From NCBI GenBank assembly GCA_020633315.1, contig JACKDV010000002.1, positions 620,001 through 684,000 on the forward strand: a stretch of DNA of 64,000 nucleotides, read 5' to 3'. The stretch comes from Myxococcales bacterium (GTDB taxonomy: Bacteria > Myxococcota_A > Polyangia > Nannocystales > Nannocystaceae). Under the pieces are notes generated by a model, which searched no databases, was not told the origin of the DNA, and worked only from the letters and a program-made list of their open reading frames with translations. The position numbers and the translations under genes are program-made. Shown one piece after another: positions 35,869 through 44,761 of the stretch (positions are counted from its first letter, which is position 1; each line of letters opens with the position of its first letter).

Positions 35869-37229
35869 CATTGGTTGGCGAGCAGGGAGGCCACCTCCCA
35901 GCGAGTTGCCCGCTCCACCGCGTCGTCGTAGCTCAGCCCGTAGTAGAGGAAGGTCTCGCCCACGCCCAGGGTGCGCAGCCGCCCCGGGTGCACGGTGTAG
36001 GCCCGGGTGGCGGCGCGTAGGCAGCCGGCCAGCAGCACGTCGCCCCAGTGCCGCTGGCCCTCGATCACCTCCCACAGCAGCGAGCCGGCCACCGCGTCGA
36101 GCAGATCCCAGTCGTCGTCGAGCTCGTCGACCACCCGCGCGCCCTGGGGACCCACGTGGAGGGTGAACGCATCGTGGGCCCGGGGGAACACCACCTCCAC
36201 CGCGAAGCGCAGCGGTCGGTCCGCGCCCATGCGGGGCCAGGCGCGGGCGAGGCCGTCGGCGAGCTCGCCCCGGATCCACGCGTGCACGCGGGGGCGCATG
36301 CTCGCCTCGTCGCGCTCGTGGGGGTTGGGGTCGAAAAGCTCCGGGATCGCGAAGGGACGAAAGCGCCGCGGCTCGGGGCGGCTGGGCTCGAGCTCCACCA
36401 AGGCGCGGGCGCCCTCGGGGTCGAGCGCCACCTCGCCCGGCGTCACCCGGTAGCGCCCGCCCACCCGCATGGGCAGCGCGGCGGTGCCGGGGCTGGCCCG
36501 GGTCAGGTCCGCCAAGAAGCGACGCTCGCTCACCGGGAACACGAAGCGATCCATCCAGTCGAAGGCCGCCACGTGGGCCGCCCCGTTGGCCCCGGGCACC
36601 ACCGCCCCCGCACCCACCGCGGCGGCCTGGGCCAGGATGTCGCGGTAGCCGGCGAAGGGGAAGCCGGTGGCGCGGCCGAGCACCGCGGCGATCTCCAGCA
36701 TGGGCTGCCAGCGCACGATGGCCAGGTCGACGCGCTCGGCGTCGATCGAGGGCAGCACCACCCCGAGCAGCTCCCGCACGTGCTCCGCGTCGCGCAGCAC
36801 CGAGTCCACCTGGTTCCACGCCACCGCGCCCTCGCTGGCCACGACCACGCCCCACTCGTCGACCCCCAGCGAGGGGGTGGTGACCAGGCGCAGCCCGTCG
36901 AGCTCGACGCGCTGGCCGGGCGGCACCACGCGAACGCAGCGAAAGCCCAGCGCCTGCGCGGCCCAGGCCACCAGGGCGTCGGGGGTGACGACCACCGCCT
37001 CGGGATCGAGCTGGGCCAGGCGATGCAGGCTGGGCAGGTCGAAGTGATCGGGGTGGCGGTGCGAGACGAGCACGAAGTCCGGGCGCAGCGCCTCGGCCCG
37101 GACGCGGCGCCGCGGCACGGTCTCGAACACGCCGCAGTGGTGCTCGGGCCCCAGCAGGGGATCGCAGAGCAATCGCAGGCCGGCCGCCTCGACGAGCCAC
37201 ATCGCGTGTCCGAGGCAGATCCAGTCCAC
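35868..37229 (-). CDS. Metallo-beta-lactamase-fold hydrolase in a radical SAM cluster
   Basis: About 453 residues if started at GTG 37229 (VDWICLGHAMWLVEAAGLRL); longer upstream frames overlap the divergent gene. The HxHxDH metal motif is intact (SHRHPDHFD, His57/His59/Asp61/His62), preceded by LRLLCDPLLG, a typical MBL opening. The C-terminal half (about 220-453) is unassigned and ends LRTLGVGETFLYYGLSYDD. The gene is divergent from the radical SAM gene, with 49 bases between the starts, so a shared promoter region is likely. Role inferred: hydrolysis of a phosphoester, thioester or peptide bond connected with the radical SAM products. Confidence 0.75.
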   Translation of the reverse strand: MDWICLGHAMWLVEAAGLRLLCDPLLGPEHHCGVFETVPRRRVRAEALRPDFVLVSHRHPDHFDLPSLHRLAQLDPEAVVVTPDALVAWAAQALGFRCVRVVPPGQRVELDGLRLVTTPSLGVDEWGVVVASEGAVAWNQVDSVLRDAEHVRELLGVVLPSIDAERVDLAIVRWQPMLEIAAVLGRATGFPFAGYRDILAQAAAVGAGAVVPGANGAAHVAAFDWMDRFVFPVSERRFLADLTRASPGTAALPMRVGGRYRVTPGEVALDPEGARALVELEPSRPEPRRFRPFAIPELFDPNPHERDEASMRPRVHAWIRGELADGLARAWPRMGADRPLRFAVEVVFPRAHDAFTLHVGPQGARVVDELDDDWDLLDAVAGSLLWEVIEGQRHWGDVLLAGCLRAATRAYTVHPGRLRTLGVGETFLYYGLSYDDAVERATRWEVASLLANQ

Positions 37230-37278
37230 GGCGCTCTTGGATTGTACCCCGGGCCCTCCGCGGGCGATACTCGCCGCG

Positions 37279-38355
37279 GTGTCGCGTCGCGCCGTCCACT
37301 CGATCGCCATCGAGCTCACCAGCCACTGCAACCAGCGCTGCAGCTACTGCTACAACGACTGGCGGGCCGACAACGGCCGCAGCGTGGGCGCCCTGCCCCA
37401 CGCCGAGCTGCTCGCGGTGGTGCAGCGGGCGCTCACCGAGCTATCGCTCGACCACGTGACCCTCACCGGCGGCGAGACCTTCGCGCGGGCCGACGTCTTC
37501 GACGTGCTCGACCTGTGCCGCGCCCACGGGGTCGACGTGCAGATCATCTCCAACGGCGGGCTGGTGAGCGACGCGCTGGCCGAGCGCCTGGCCGCCTACC
37601 CCATCCGCTGCGTGCAGATCACCCTCAACGGCCCCACCGCGGCGCTCCACGAGGAGCACGTGGGCGGCGAGCACTTCGAGGCCACCCTCGAGGGCATCCG
37701 GGCGCTGCGGCGGCACGGGGTGCCGGTTGCGGGCTGCATCGTGATCACCCGGCGCAACGCGGCGGTGGTGGGCGAGATCCTCGACCTCTTCGTGGAGCTG
37801 GGCGTGCGGCTGGTCGCGCTGTCCCGCTTCTCGCCCGCCGGCTACGCCGCGGCCCACGTGGCCGAGCTGCTGCCCTCGCGCCGCGACATGATCGCCGCCC
37901 TCGACCAGGTCGAGCCCCGCGGGGCCGAGCTCGGGCTGGACCTGCAGGTGACCATGCCGGTGCCGCCCTGCGTGATCGACCACGCCGACTACCCGCACGT
38001 GCGCTTCGGCGGCTGCCCGATCGGCACCGACGCCCAGGAGCTGGCCCTGGGCCCCCGCGGCGAGCTGCGAGCCTGCACCCTGCACACCCAGTCGCTGGGC
38101 GACGCCCGCCACCAGCCCTTCGCCGAGCTGCTCGACTCCCCGGTGCTGTCCGCCTACCGCGACGTGACCCCGGAGTTCTGCGCCCCCTGCCCCCACCGCC
38201 GCAGCTGCCTGGGGGGCTGCGGCGCGGCGGCGGCCTCGGTGCTCGGCGATCCGCGGGGCCTCGATCCCTTCGTGGCCCAGCACGTGGACGATGCCTTTGC
38301 CGAGCGCCTGCGAAGGACCCGGCGGGGCTCGGCCTCGCTGCCGGTGCTGACATGA
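37279..38355 (+). CDS. Radical SAM protein with SPASM/Twitch domain
   Basis: About 358 residues from GTG 37279 (VSRRAVHSIAIELTSHCNQR). The radical SAM iron-sulphur motif is CNQRCSYC (Cys17, Cys21, Cys24). The C-terminal auxiliary cluster has Cys246 (GGCPIG) and CAPCPHRRSCLGGC (Cys301, 304, 310, 314), a SPASM arrangement like that of peptide-modifying maturases (AnSME, PqqE, RiPP enzymes). Glycine-rich LTGGETFAR binds SAM. The next gene overlaps it by four bases (ATGA), so the two are translationally coupled. Substrate unknown; candidates are the 53-residue ORF upstream or another cellular protein. Confidence 0.9.
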   Translation: MSRRAVHSIAIELTSHCNQRCSYCYNDWRADNGRSVGALPHAELLAVVQRALTELSLDHVTLTGGETFARADVFDVLDLCRAHGVDVQIISNGGLVSDALAERLAAYPIRCVQITLNGPTAALHEEHVGGEHFEATLEGIRALRRHGVPVAGCIVITRRNAAVVGEILDLFVELGVRLVALSRFSPAGYAAAHVAELLPSRRDMIAALDQVEPRGAELGLDLQVTMPVPPCVIDHADYPHVRFGGCPIGTDAQELALGPRGELRACTLHTQSLGDARHQPFAELLDSPVLSAYRDVTPEFCAPCPHRRSCLGGCGAAAASVLGDPRGLDPFVAQHVDDAFAERLRRTRRGSASLPVLT

Positions 38356-40595
38356 GCCGCCCGGTGCGGGTGCTGCTGCTGTGGCCGGGCTCCGAGGGCG
38401 CGGCCGCGGGCAACTTCGGGGTGCCCCAGCTGGTGCTGCTCGGCACCGTGCTGCGAGCCCGCGCCGACGTGGCGGTGGAGGTGGAGATCCGCGACCTCGC
38501 CATCGAGCGACGCCTGGGCACCTCGCTGAGCACCATCATCGACGGCGACGACGGCCGCGGCTACGACGTGGTGGCGATCTCGGTGTACTCGTCCTTCGAT
38601 CACCTGCCCTGCGGGGCGATCGCCGAGCTCGTGCGCGAGCGCTGGCCCCAGGCGGTGATCGTGGCCGGCGGCTACCACCCCAGCGCCCGCCCGCTCGAGT
38701 ACCTGCGGGACGGCTCGCCCTTCGACGTGGTGGTGGTGGGCGAGGGCGAGCGCCCGCTGCTGAAGGTGGTGGAGTCGGTGGCCGGGGGCGCGCCGCTGCG
38801 CCAGGTGATGCTGGGCCCCGACGCGATCGATCACCTCGACGAGCTGCCGCCCTCGGACTGGTCGCTGCTTCGGCGCTACCGCGGCGTGGCTCGCCGCTAC
38901 GCCTCGCAGGCCCAGGTGTACCTGTCGCGGGGCTGCCCCTTCGACTGTGCGTTCTGCATGGAGCGCGCCAAGCGGGAGGTGTCGTGGCGCAGCCTCTCGG
39001 TCGAGCGCGCGCTGGGGGAGATCGAGGGCCTGCACCGCTTCCTCGACCTGCGCAGCTGGACCCTCTACTTCGGCGACGCGCTGTTCGGCATGAAGAAGGC
39101 GTGGCGCCGCGAATTCCTCGAGGGCCTGGCGCGCCGCGGGTTCCCGGTGGACAAGTACTGGCTGCTCATCCGCGTGGACCTGGTGCAGGACGAGGACCTG
39201 CGGCTGTTCTCGGCGGCCAACTGCGGCCTGGGCTTCGGCCTCGAGTCGGGCGACCCCACCCTGCTGTCGATCATCCGCAAGACGGGGCGCCTGGACGGCT
39301 ACCTCGATCGCATGGAGGAGATCGCCGAGCGAGCGCGCGAGCACCAGGTGCCCTGGGGGGCCAACGTGATCTGCGGCCACCCGGGCGAGACCCCCGACTC
39401 GATGGAGCGCAGCGCGGCCTACCTGCGGCGGCTGTTCCTGCGGCCGCGGGGCACCACGGGCTTCCTCTCGGTCGACCCCTTCCGCCTGTACCCGGGCTCG
39501 CCCATCGACGCCGAGCGGGCCAGCTACGAGCGGCGCTTCGGCACCCGCTTCCACCGGCCGCAGTGGTGGGAGGACGGCGACCCCGAGTTCCTCGCCGAGT
39601 GGGTCGACCCCAGCGCCGAGCTCGACTGGGCCCGCCGCGAGGAGCTGCAGCACGAGCTGCTCACGCCCATCCTCGCCCGGGTGGAGGAGCACTTCGCCTA
39701 CCGGGGGCCCGCGCGCGAGTACTTCATGGGGGCCATCCGCGATCAGGTGGCCTACACCCGCGCGGCCTCGCGGCTGCACGGGCTCGAGCGCTACTACGCG
39801 TGGCACGGCTACCTGGGGCGACGGGGCGAGGCCGAGCGACGGCGACGCGGGCACCGGGGGCTGGCCGAGGTCTCGCGTCAGCGCCGGGCGTGGCGACGCG
39901 CCGCCGTGGCCGAGGCAGCCGGGCTCGCTCCGGCGCACCCGATCCTCGACGCGATCGAGCAGGTGCCGCGGGAGCGCTTCGTGCCCGTGGAGTCGCTCCT
40001 CGAGGCCACCCGCGACGTGGCGGTGGCCCTGGACCCGAGCGGGCTGGCCAGCACCAGCGCCATGCATGCCTACGCCAGCGCCTACGCCCTGCTCGAGGTG
40101 GGCCCCGGCGATCGCGTGCTCGACCTGGGCGCCGGGGCGGGCTACGGCACCGCGCTGCTGGCCCACCTGGTGGGCGAGGGCGGCGAGGTGATCGCGATCG
40201 AGCTCGATCCCGAGCTGGTGGAGCGGGCCCGGGCCGAGCTGCCGCCCGACGCCCCGATCCGCAGCGTGGTCGCCGACGCGCTCGACCCGAGCACCTGGCC
40301 CGCGGGCGCGACCGAGCTGCGCAAGGTGACGGTGGGCTTCGCCCTCGACGAGCTGCCGGCCGCGTGGCGCGAGGCCCTGGCTCCGGGCACGGTGATCGTG
40401 GCGCCGCTGCGGCACGAGGGGTCTTCGCGGCTGTGCCGGACGGTGCTGCGCGGGGACGGTGAGCTGGAGCAGCGGTGGCTCCACGAGGTCAGCTACGTGC
40501 CCGCGCGCCGCGAGGCGCCGGCGGCCAGGCCCCGCGCCTCCACGCCCGAGACGGCGGCCCGTGGCCCCACGACTCGCCTGCCGGTGATCGGCTGA
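38352..40595 (+). CDS. Cobalamin-type radical SAM enzyme fused to a PCMT-like methyltransferase
   Basis: 747 residues with three parts. Residues about 5-140 form a Rossmann-like cobalamin-binding-type domain (VVAISVYSSFDHLPC, VAGGYHPSARP, VVVVGEGERP). The radical SAM core follows with CPFDCAFC (Cys195, 199, 202) and GLGFGLESGDPTLLSIIRKT. A helical stretch (about 400-520) links to a protein-isoaspartate-O-methyltransferase-like domain: VPRERFVPV (538), then SAM motif I VLDLGAGAGYGTALLA (589). The family GQTISQP substrate segment is replaced (SGLASTSAMHAYASAYALL). The start ATG overlaps the previous stop. Fusion of these domains is unusual; it suggests methyl transfer at carbon and at a side-chain carboxylate of the same product (inference). 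Confidence 0.88.
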   Translation: MSRPVRVLLLWPGSEGAAAGNFGVPQLVLLGTVLRARADVAVEVEIRDLAIERRLGTSLSTIIDGDDGRGYDVVAISVYSSFDHLPCGAIAELVRERWPQAVIVAGGYHPSARPLEYLRDGSPFDVVVVGEGERPLLKVVESVAGGAPLRQVMLGPDAIDHLDELPPSDWSLLRRYRGVARRYASQAQVYLSRGCPFDCAFCMERAKREVSWRSLSVERALGEIEGLHRFLDLRSWTLYFGDALFGMKKAWRREFLEGLARRGFPVDKYWLLIRVDLVQDEDLRLFSAANCGLGFGLESGDPTLLSIIRKTGRLDGYLDRMEEIAERAREHQVPWGANVICGHPGETPDSMERSAAYLRRLFLRPRGTTGFLSVDPFRLYPGSPIDAERASYERRFGTRFHRPQWWEDGDPEFLAEWVDPSAELDWARREELQHELLTPILARVEEHFAYRGPAREYFMGAIRDQVAYTRAASRLHGLERYYAWHGYLGRRGEAERRRRGHRGLAEVSRQRRAWRRAAVAEAAGLAPAHPILDAIEQVPRERFVPVESLLEATRDVAVALDPSGLASTSAMHAYASAYALLEVGPGDRVLDLGAGAGYGTALLAHLVGEGGEVIAIELDPELVERARAELPPDAPIRSVVADALDPSTWPAGATELRKVTVGFALDELPAAWREALAPGTVIVAPLRHEGSSRLCRTVLRGDGELEQRWLHEVSYVPARREAPAARPRASTPETAARGPTTRLPVIG

Positions 40596-40629
40596 GCGCC
40601 CGCGTGCGCGCGACGCCTGCGATGGCCCG

Positions 40630-41541
40630 CTACGGCGAGCAGACGTGGAAGGTCATGCTGCAGTAGTTCCCGATGCCGTCGCACTGCTCGCTGCTGTCGC
40701 AGGGGTCGCCCGCGCTGCCGTCGTGGCACAGGTGATCCCCGGGGCAGTACGGTGCATCGGGGCCGCAGTCGCCCGCGCCCGCGCAAGGGTCCTCCTCGCT
40801 GCCGTCCTGGCAGCGACTCGCCGAGGAGCAGATCGGCGCCGACGCGCTGCAGTCGTGGGGTACCGCGCAGGAATCCCCTTCGGCACCGTCCTGGCAGGTC
40901 CCCCCCGAGGTGCAGATCGGGGCCGAGAGCCCGCAGTCGCCCGCGCCGGAGCAGGGGTCGCCCTCGATTCCGTCCTGGCACACCCCGCCTGCCGTGCACA
41001 CCGGCGCCGTGGGCCCGCAATCGCCCAGCACGGCGCAAGGGTCTCCCTCGCCGCCGTCCTGGCAGATCCCGCCCGCCGTGCACACCGGCACGATGCAGTC
41101 GCTCGCATCGTCGCAGGGGTCGCCCTCGACCCCGTCGTGGCACACCCCCTCGGGGCCGCACAGCAGCGGTACGAGGCACTGCCCGTCGCTGCAGGGGTCG
41201 CCCGCGTTGCCCACGTGGCACTCCCCGTCGGGGCCGCAGAAGGGCGCCTCGGGGCCGCAGCCTCCGTCGCAGAAGAGGCCGCCCGTGGTGCCGCTGCCTC
41301 CTCCATCCATGGAGGTCTCCGGCGTCCCGGAGCCGAGGGTGCCGTCGGCTCCGTCGCCGGTCATGCCGTCGCCCTCGCCGGTGCCGTCGTCGACCAGATC
41401 GGGCCCGCCCCCGCTCCCCTTGGAGGTGGTGTTGAGCGAGCAGCCCCCGAGCACGAGCAAGGCCAGCCCCGCGCCCATGCCGAGCACGCGCTGAGCCGAA
41501 ACGCTGGCGTCGACCAGGCTCATCCCTTCCCCTGGCTCCAC
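40630..41541 (-). CDS. Cys-rich repeat lipoprotein A
   Basis: 303 residues (ATG 41541; ATG 41523 also possible, giving MSLVDASVSA as the signal start). Lipobox ALLVLGGC, then a Thr/Gly/Asp linker and seven copies of a Cys repeat of about 30 residues (GDPCxxxxDCxxxxPxCxxxGxCxxGxxG). It is a paralogue of the next upstream gene, probably exported to the outer membrane or matrix. Repeats of this type are common in myxobacterial surface proteins; a specific ligand is not known. It forms an operon with 41561-42646 and 42656-43714. Confidence 0.8.
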   Translation of the reverse strand: MEPGEGMSLVDASVSAQRVLGMGAGLALLVLGGCSLNTTSKGSGGGPDLVDDGTGEGDGMTGDGADGTLGSGTPETSMDGGGSGTTGGLFCDGGCGPEAPFCGPDGECHVGNAGDPCSDGQCLVPLLCGPEGVCHDGVEGDPCDDASDCIVPVCTAGGICQDGGEGDPCAVLGDCGPTAPVCTAGGVCQDGIEGDPCSGAGDCGLSAPICTSGGTCQDGAEGDSCAVPHDCSASAPICSSASRCQDGSEEDPCAGAGDCGPDAPYCPGDHLCHDGSAGDPCDSSEQCDGIGNYCSMTFHVCSP

Positions 41542-41560
41542 GATACCACGACGCCCCGGC

Positions 41561-42646
41561 TCAGGTGCAGGTCCCCATCATGCAGTTGGCGATGCAGTCA
41601 CCGTTGTTCTGGCAGGGGTCGCCCGTGGAGCCGTCGTGGCACAGGTCGTCCGAGGGGACGCAGTAGGGCGCGAGCACGTCGTCGCAGTCCATGTCGTTGC
41701 TGCAGGGATCCCCCTCGTCGCCGTCGTGGCACATGCCGTCGGGGGCGCAGTAGGGCGCGGCCATGCTGCAGTCCGTGTCTCCCGCGCAGGGGTCCCCCTC
41801 GTCGCCGGTCTGGCAGGTGCCCGCCGGGCCACACAGCGGCGCCGCCATCCCACAGTCGGCATCCCCCGCACAGGGATCACCCACGCCTCCGTCGTGGCAC
41901 AGACCATCGGGGCCGCACAGCGGCGCCGATGTATTGCAATCGCCGTCGCCCATGCATGGGTCGCCCTCGTCCCCCGGCTGGCACACGCCAGCTCCGCTGC
42001 AGATCGCGGCCGCGGGATCGCAATCGCTCGGGTCGACGCAGGGGTCGCCCGCCATCCCCACCTGGCAGCCCTCGGGTCCGCACAGCGGCGCCCCGGCGGC
42101 GCACTGGGCCTCGTCGTCGCAGGGGTCTCCCGCCGCCCCCACCTGGCAGCCCTCGGGTCCGCACAGCGGCGCCTCGGCGGCGCACTGGGCCGGGTCGTCG
42201 CAGGGGTCTCCCGCCGCCCCCACCTGGCAACCCTCGGGACCACAAAGCGGCGCATCGCCGCAGTCGCTGGGGTCCTCGCAGGGGTCCCCCGCCGCCCCGG
42301 CCTGGCAGATCCCGGACGGACCGCACAGCGGCTGCGCGGCGGGGCAGTCCCCGTCGTCGAAGCAGCCGATCGGTCCCCCGCCCGAGCTCGAGCCGGCGGT
42401 GGGCTCGGTGCTCGCGGTGGTGCCCGAGTCGCTGGTGCTCGTCACCTCCCCCGACGTGCCCTCGAGCGTGGTCGGGCCCGAGGTGGTGGGATCGGTGGTC
42501 GTGGTGTCGCCGTTGGTGGAGGTCATCGCGGCGGGCCCGAGGAACGCCGGGTTGGGCTCCCAGCAGCCGCCGACGGCGAGCACGAGGACCACGGAGCAGC
42601 GGGAGACGAGACGGAGGGAATCCGAGGGACGCATGGCGAGATCCAA
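41561..42646 (-). CDS. Cys-rich repeat lipoprotein B
   Basis: 361 residues; ATG 42646 lies nine bases after the PEGA gene stop, with ATG 42634 as an alternative. Signal peptide with lipobox (CSVVLVLAVGGC), a Thr/Ser/Gly linker (about 40-95), then nine Cys repeats (GDPCxDxxxCxxxAPLCGPxGxCQxGxxG). At DNA level several repeats are near-identical, see 42039-42290, so the array can expand or shrink. It is a paralogue of the gene downstream (40630-41541). Confidence 0.8.
   Translation of the reverse strand: MDLAMRPSDSLRLVSRCSVVLVLAVGGCWEPNPAFLGPAAMTSTNGDTTTTDPTTSGPTTLEGTSGEVTSTSDSGTTASTEPTAGSSSGGGPIGCFDDGDCPAAQPLCGPSGICQAGAAGDPCEDPSDCGDAPLCGPEGCQVGAAGDPCDDPAQCAAEAPLCGPEGCQVGAAGDPCDDEAQCAAGAPLCGPEGCQVGMAGDPCVDPSDCDPAAAICSGAGVCQPGDEGDPCMGDGDCNTSAPLCGPDGLCHDGGVGDPCAGDADCGMAAPLCGPAGTCQTGDEGDPCAGDTDCSMAAPYCAPDGMCHDGDEGDPCSNDMDCDDVLAPYCVPSDDLCHDGSTGDPCQNNGDCIANCMMGTCT
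42039..42290 (-). repeat. 81-base tandem repeat inside the Cys-rich lipoprotein gene
   Basis: Copies of a segment starting CAGGGGTC begin at 42039, 42120 and 42201, exactly 81 bases apart, with a fourth at 42279 (78 bases). Large parts are identical between copies, including CCCACCTGGCAGCCCTCGGG. Each encodes one 27-residue Cys repeat. Recent duplication is the simplest explanation. Confidence 0.75.
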
Positions 42647-42655
42647 GGGCTAGGG

Positions 42656-43714
42656 CTAGAAGTGGAGGGCGAGGCCGTCGTGGGTGGGTCGCAGCCGCAC
42701 GCGGCGATCGTCGACCGTTCGTCCCTTGCGCTTGTCGAGCACGAGCAGCGTGACGCCGGCCGCGATCCCGCCCACGCCCAGCAGGGTCATCATCACCCCG
42801 CCCACGATGGTGTTGTGGCGGAAGCGACAGTTGCCGAGGTGGTCGACGTCGTTGCCCGAGCAGCGGGTGAATTCCACCGGCTTCTCGTCGATGGCGATGA
42901 GGGCGATGCCCGAGCCCAGCGCGGCCACGCCCACGCCCAGCGACACCCAGGGGAGCACGGGGCGGATCCGGCCCCAGGTGCCGCTGCGTCCCTTGTCGCC
43001 CTTGCGGGGCCCGGTGGGGTCGAGCACGATGCCCAGCGAGTCGCTGCCGCCCGCCTCGAGCCGCACCAGGCTCTCGCGATCGAAGTAGCCCTCCAAGCTC
43101 ACGATCACCTGGTGCTCGCCCGCCTCGAGCTCGAGCTGCAGGGGCGTGACCCCGACCGCATCGCCGTCGACCAGCACCGTGGCGCCCGGCGGATCGCTGG
43201 ACACGGCCAGGCCCGCGACGCCGGCCGCCACCGACATGCGCTCGGGGAGCGTGCCGGCGAGCGCCGCCATCATCTCCACCGCCTCGGTGAGGCCGCACAG
43301 CTCGCAGGTGTCGGAGGCGGTGTAGAGCACGTCGCCGCTGGCCCCGTCCACCAGGTCGATCGCGAGCGCGTAGTCGCTGCCCTTGAAGGTCACCGACGGA
43401 CGCACCAGGTGGGTGAGCTCGGCCTTGGCCGCCGCATCGTGGAAGCAGGTGGGGTCGGCACAGGCGGCCACCCCCTTGCCGGCCGCCTGCTCGAGCTCGC
43501 GGGGGGCGAGCACGGCGGCGCCGGCCGCCGACAGCCCCTGCTGCACTCCGCCCGCGAGCGACTCGGGCCCGTTGGGCGGCAGCTTGCCCTCGACCGACAG
43601 CGGCAGCACTCCGGCCTTGGCCCCCGAGCTCCCGGGCGCGGCATGCATGGCCAAGGCCGGCGCAGAAACCAGGGAAGCGACGGTGGCAACGGCGATGACG
43701 GTGGTCCGATCCAT
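42656..43714 (-). CDS. PEGA-domain protein with two membrane segments
   Basis: 352 residues from MDRTTVIAVATVASLVS (ATG 43714), a clear signal peptide ending ALAMHAAPG. Residues about 25-150 resemble a periplasmic amyloid/TolB-like domain (GVQQGLSAAGAAVLAPRELE) with a Cys pair CELC. A PEGA repeat (about 165-235) carries PPGATVLVDGDAVGVTPLQL. Two hydrophobic segments follow near the C-terminus. First gene of a minus-strand operon with two Cys-rich lipoproteins, so the three probably act at the same envelope site. PEGA domains are surface or envelope anchors (family knowledge). Confidence 0.82.
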   Translation of the reverse strand: MDRTTVIAVATVASLVSAPALAMHAAPGSSGAKAGVLPLSVEGKLPPNGPESLAGGVQQGLSAAGAAVLAPRELEQAAGKGVAACADPTCFHDAAAKAELTHLVRPSVTFKGSDYALAIDLVDGASGDVLYTASDTCELCGLTEAVEMMAALAGTLPERMSVAAGVAGLAVSSDPPGATVLVDGDAVGVTPLQLELEAGEHQVIVSLEGYFDRESLVRLEAGGSDSLGIVLDPTGPRKGDKGRSGTWGRIRPVLPWVSLGVGVAALGSGIALIAIDEKPVEFTRCSGNDVDHLGNCRFRHNTIVGGVMMTLLGVGGIAAGVTLLVLDKRKGRTVDDRRVRLRPTHDGLALHF

Positions 43715-43888
43715 GGAGTCCAGCCGAAGTCTACCGGACGAGCGGCGCCGTGGACCGTGAGCGCCCCGCCAACTCGCAACGGAAGCGGGGCTCCGCGCTC
43801 GCGGCCACATGTGGGGCATCTTGCGACCTGTGCTGCCACCGCAGGGACGGTGCGGCGGCTCGACGCCCGAGCGTCGGGCGATGCGGGG

Positions 43889-44761
43889 CTACGCGTCGGC
43901 GAGCGAGGCCAGGCACGGAGCACGGTGCTCGGGGGAACGCAGGAGCCGATCGTGGATCGCCGCGTGGATGCGCCCTCGATCCCGAAGCGCCTCGAGCAGC
44001 GGGGCGAGCTCCAGCGAGGCCAGCCATGCCGCGTGGGCCTGCTGCAGCGCCGCCGGGGCCTCGCGCATGCGAACGGAGAGCCCGGTGAGGGCCTCCCACT
44101 CGGCGAGGGCGTGCTCGGGGTGGGCGCTGTCGTGGACGGCCCGCTCGTGGAGGAGGAGCACCACGCTGATGCGGGGATCCATGCCCGTCCAGGGCACGGG
44201 CGCGCCGACGACGATGCGGTCTCCGTACACGCGACCGCGGGGGCCGAGAGCATGCGCCAGCTCCACCCGGCTCCCCTCGAGCGAGGGCAGCACCGCGAGG
44301 GCCGGCTCCCACCACGGCTCGAGGGACCTCGCGGCCTCGAGGAGCTCGGGCTCCACCCGCTGCCGATGGAGCCGCGCGAACTCGGGGGCGAGCTCCAGGG
44401 TCAGCGCGTGCATCCGGCGGACCGGCGCGGGCTCGAGCCGCCCCAGCGCCCGGAGGATCGCGGGCGCTCGCGCGTGCTCGGGCGCGAGCGCGGCCAGGCC
44501 CGCGGGGCCGTGCTCGAGGAGCGCCGCGATCGAGTCGAGCAGCTGCGGCCAGGCGTGGACCAGCATCGGCGTGGACTCGCCCCACGCGGCCTCGAGCGCC
44601 TGGGCCCCCTCGCCGAGCACCTCCACGTGCTGCGGCGTCGCGTGGGCCCGCACCCAGGCCACGTACCGGCGATCGTACGAATTGCCGGGCCCGGCCAGGC
44701 GCAGGTGCGCGAGCAGGTGGAGCACCAGCGCGGTGAAGTCGTCGGTGGGCGGAAGGAGCAC
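43889..44761 (-). CDS. Conserved-looking hypothetical protein, 290 residues
   Basis: Not recognised. Soluble, helical, no signal peptide (MLLPPTDDFTALVLHLLAHL). It has a YDRRYVAWVRAHA segment near residue 30 and a GDRIVVGAPVPW loop with WTGMDPRISVVLLLHERAV, which suggests a buried hydrophobic strand. Codon use matches the genome, so it is probably real. Start is the first ATG; nothing upstream helps. Flanks: 43715-43888 and 44762-44908 hold no gene. Confidence 0.55.
   Translation of the reverse strand: MLLPPTDDFTALVLHLLAHLRLAGPGNSYDRRYVAWVRAHATPQHVEVLGEGAQALEAAWGESTPMLVHAWPQLLDSIAALLEHGPAGLAALAPEHARAPAILRALGRLEPAPVRRMHALTLELAPEFARLHRQRVEPELLEAARSLEPWWEPALAVLPSLEGSRVELAHALGPRGRVYGDRIVVGAPVPWTGMDPRISVVLLLHERAVHDSAHPEHALAEWEALTGLSVRMREAPAALQQAHAAWLASLELAPLLEALRDRGRIHAAIHDRLLRSPEHRAPCLASLADA

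Noticed and set aside
35668..35931. Plus-strand frame MYRSFVAPVVREIWLAAGMG
   Set aside because: No ribosome site, and it runs through the terminator and into the convergent MBL gene.
36048..38351. In-frame extension upstream of the radical SAM-PCMT protein
   Set aside because: It is antisense to the MBL gene and overlaps the SPASM gene; the ATGA overlap start at 38352 is clear.
41561..42646. CRISPR-like regular repeats
   Set aside because: The 81-base periodicity is a protein-coding Cys repeat with diverged units, with no spacers of unique sequence.
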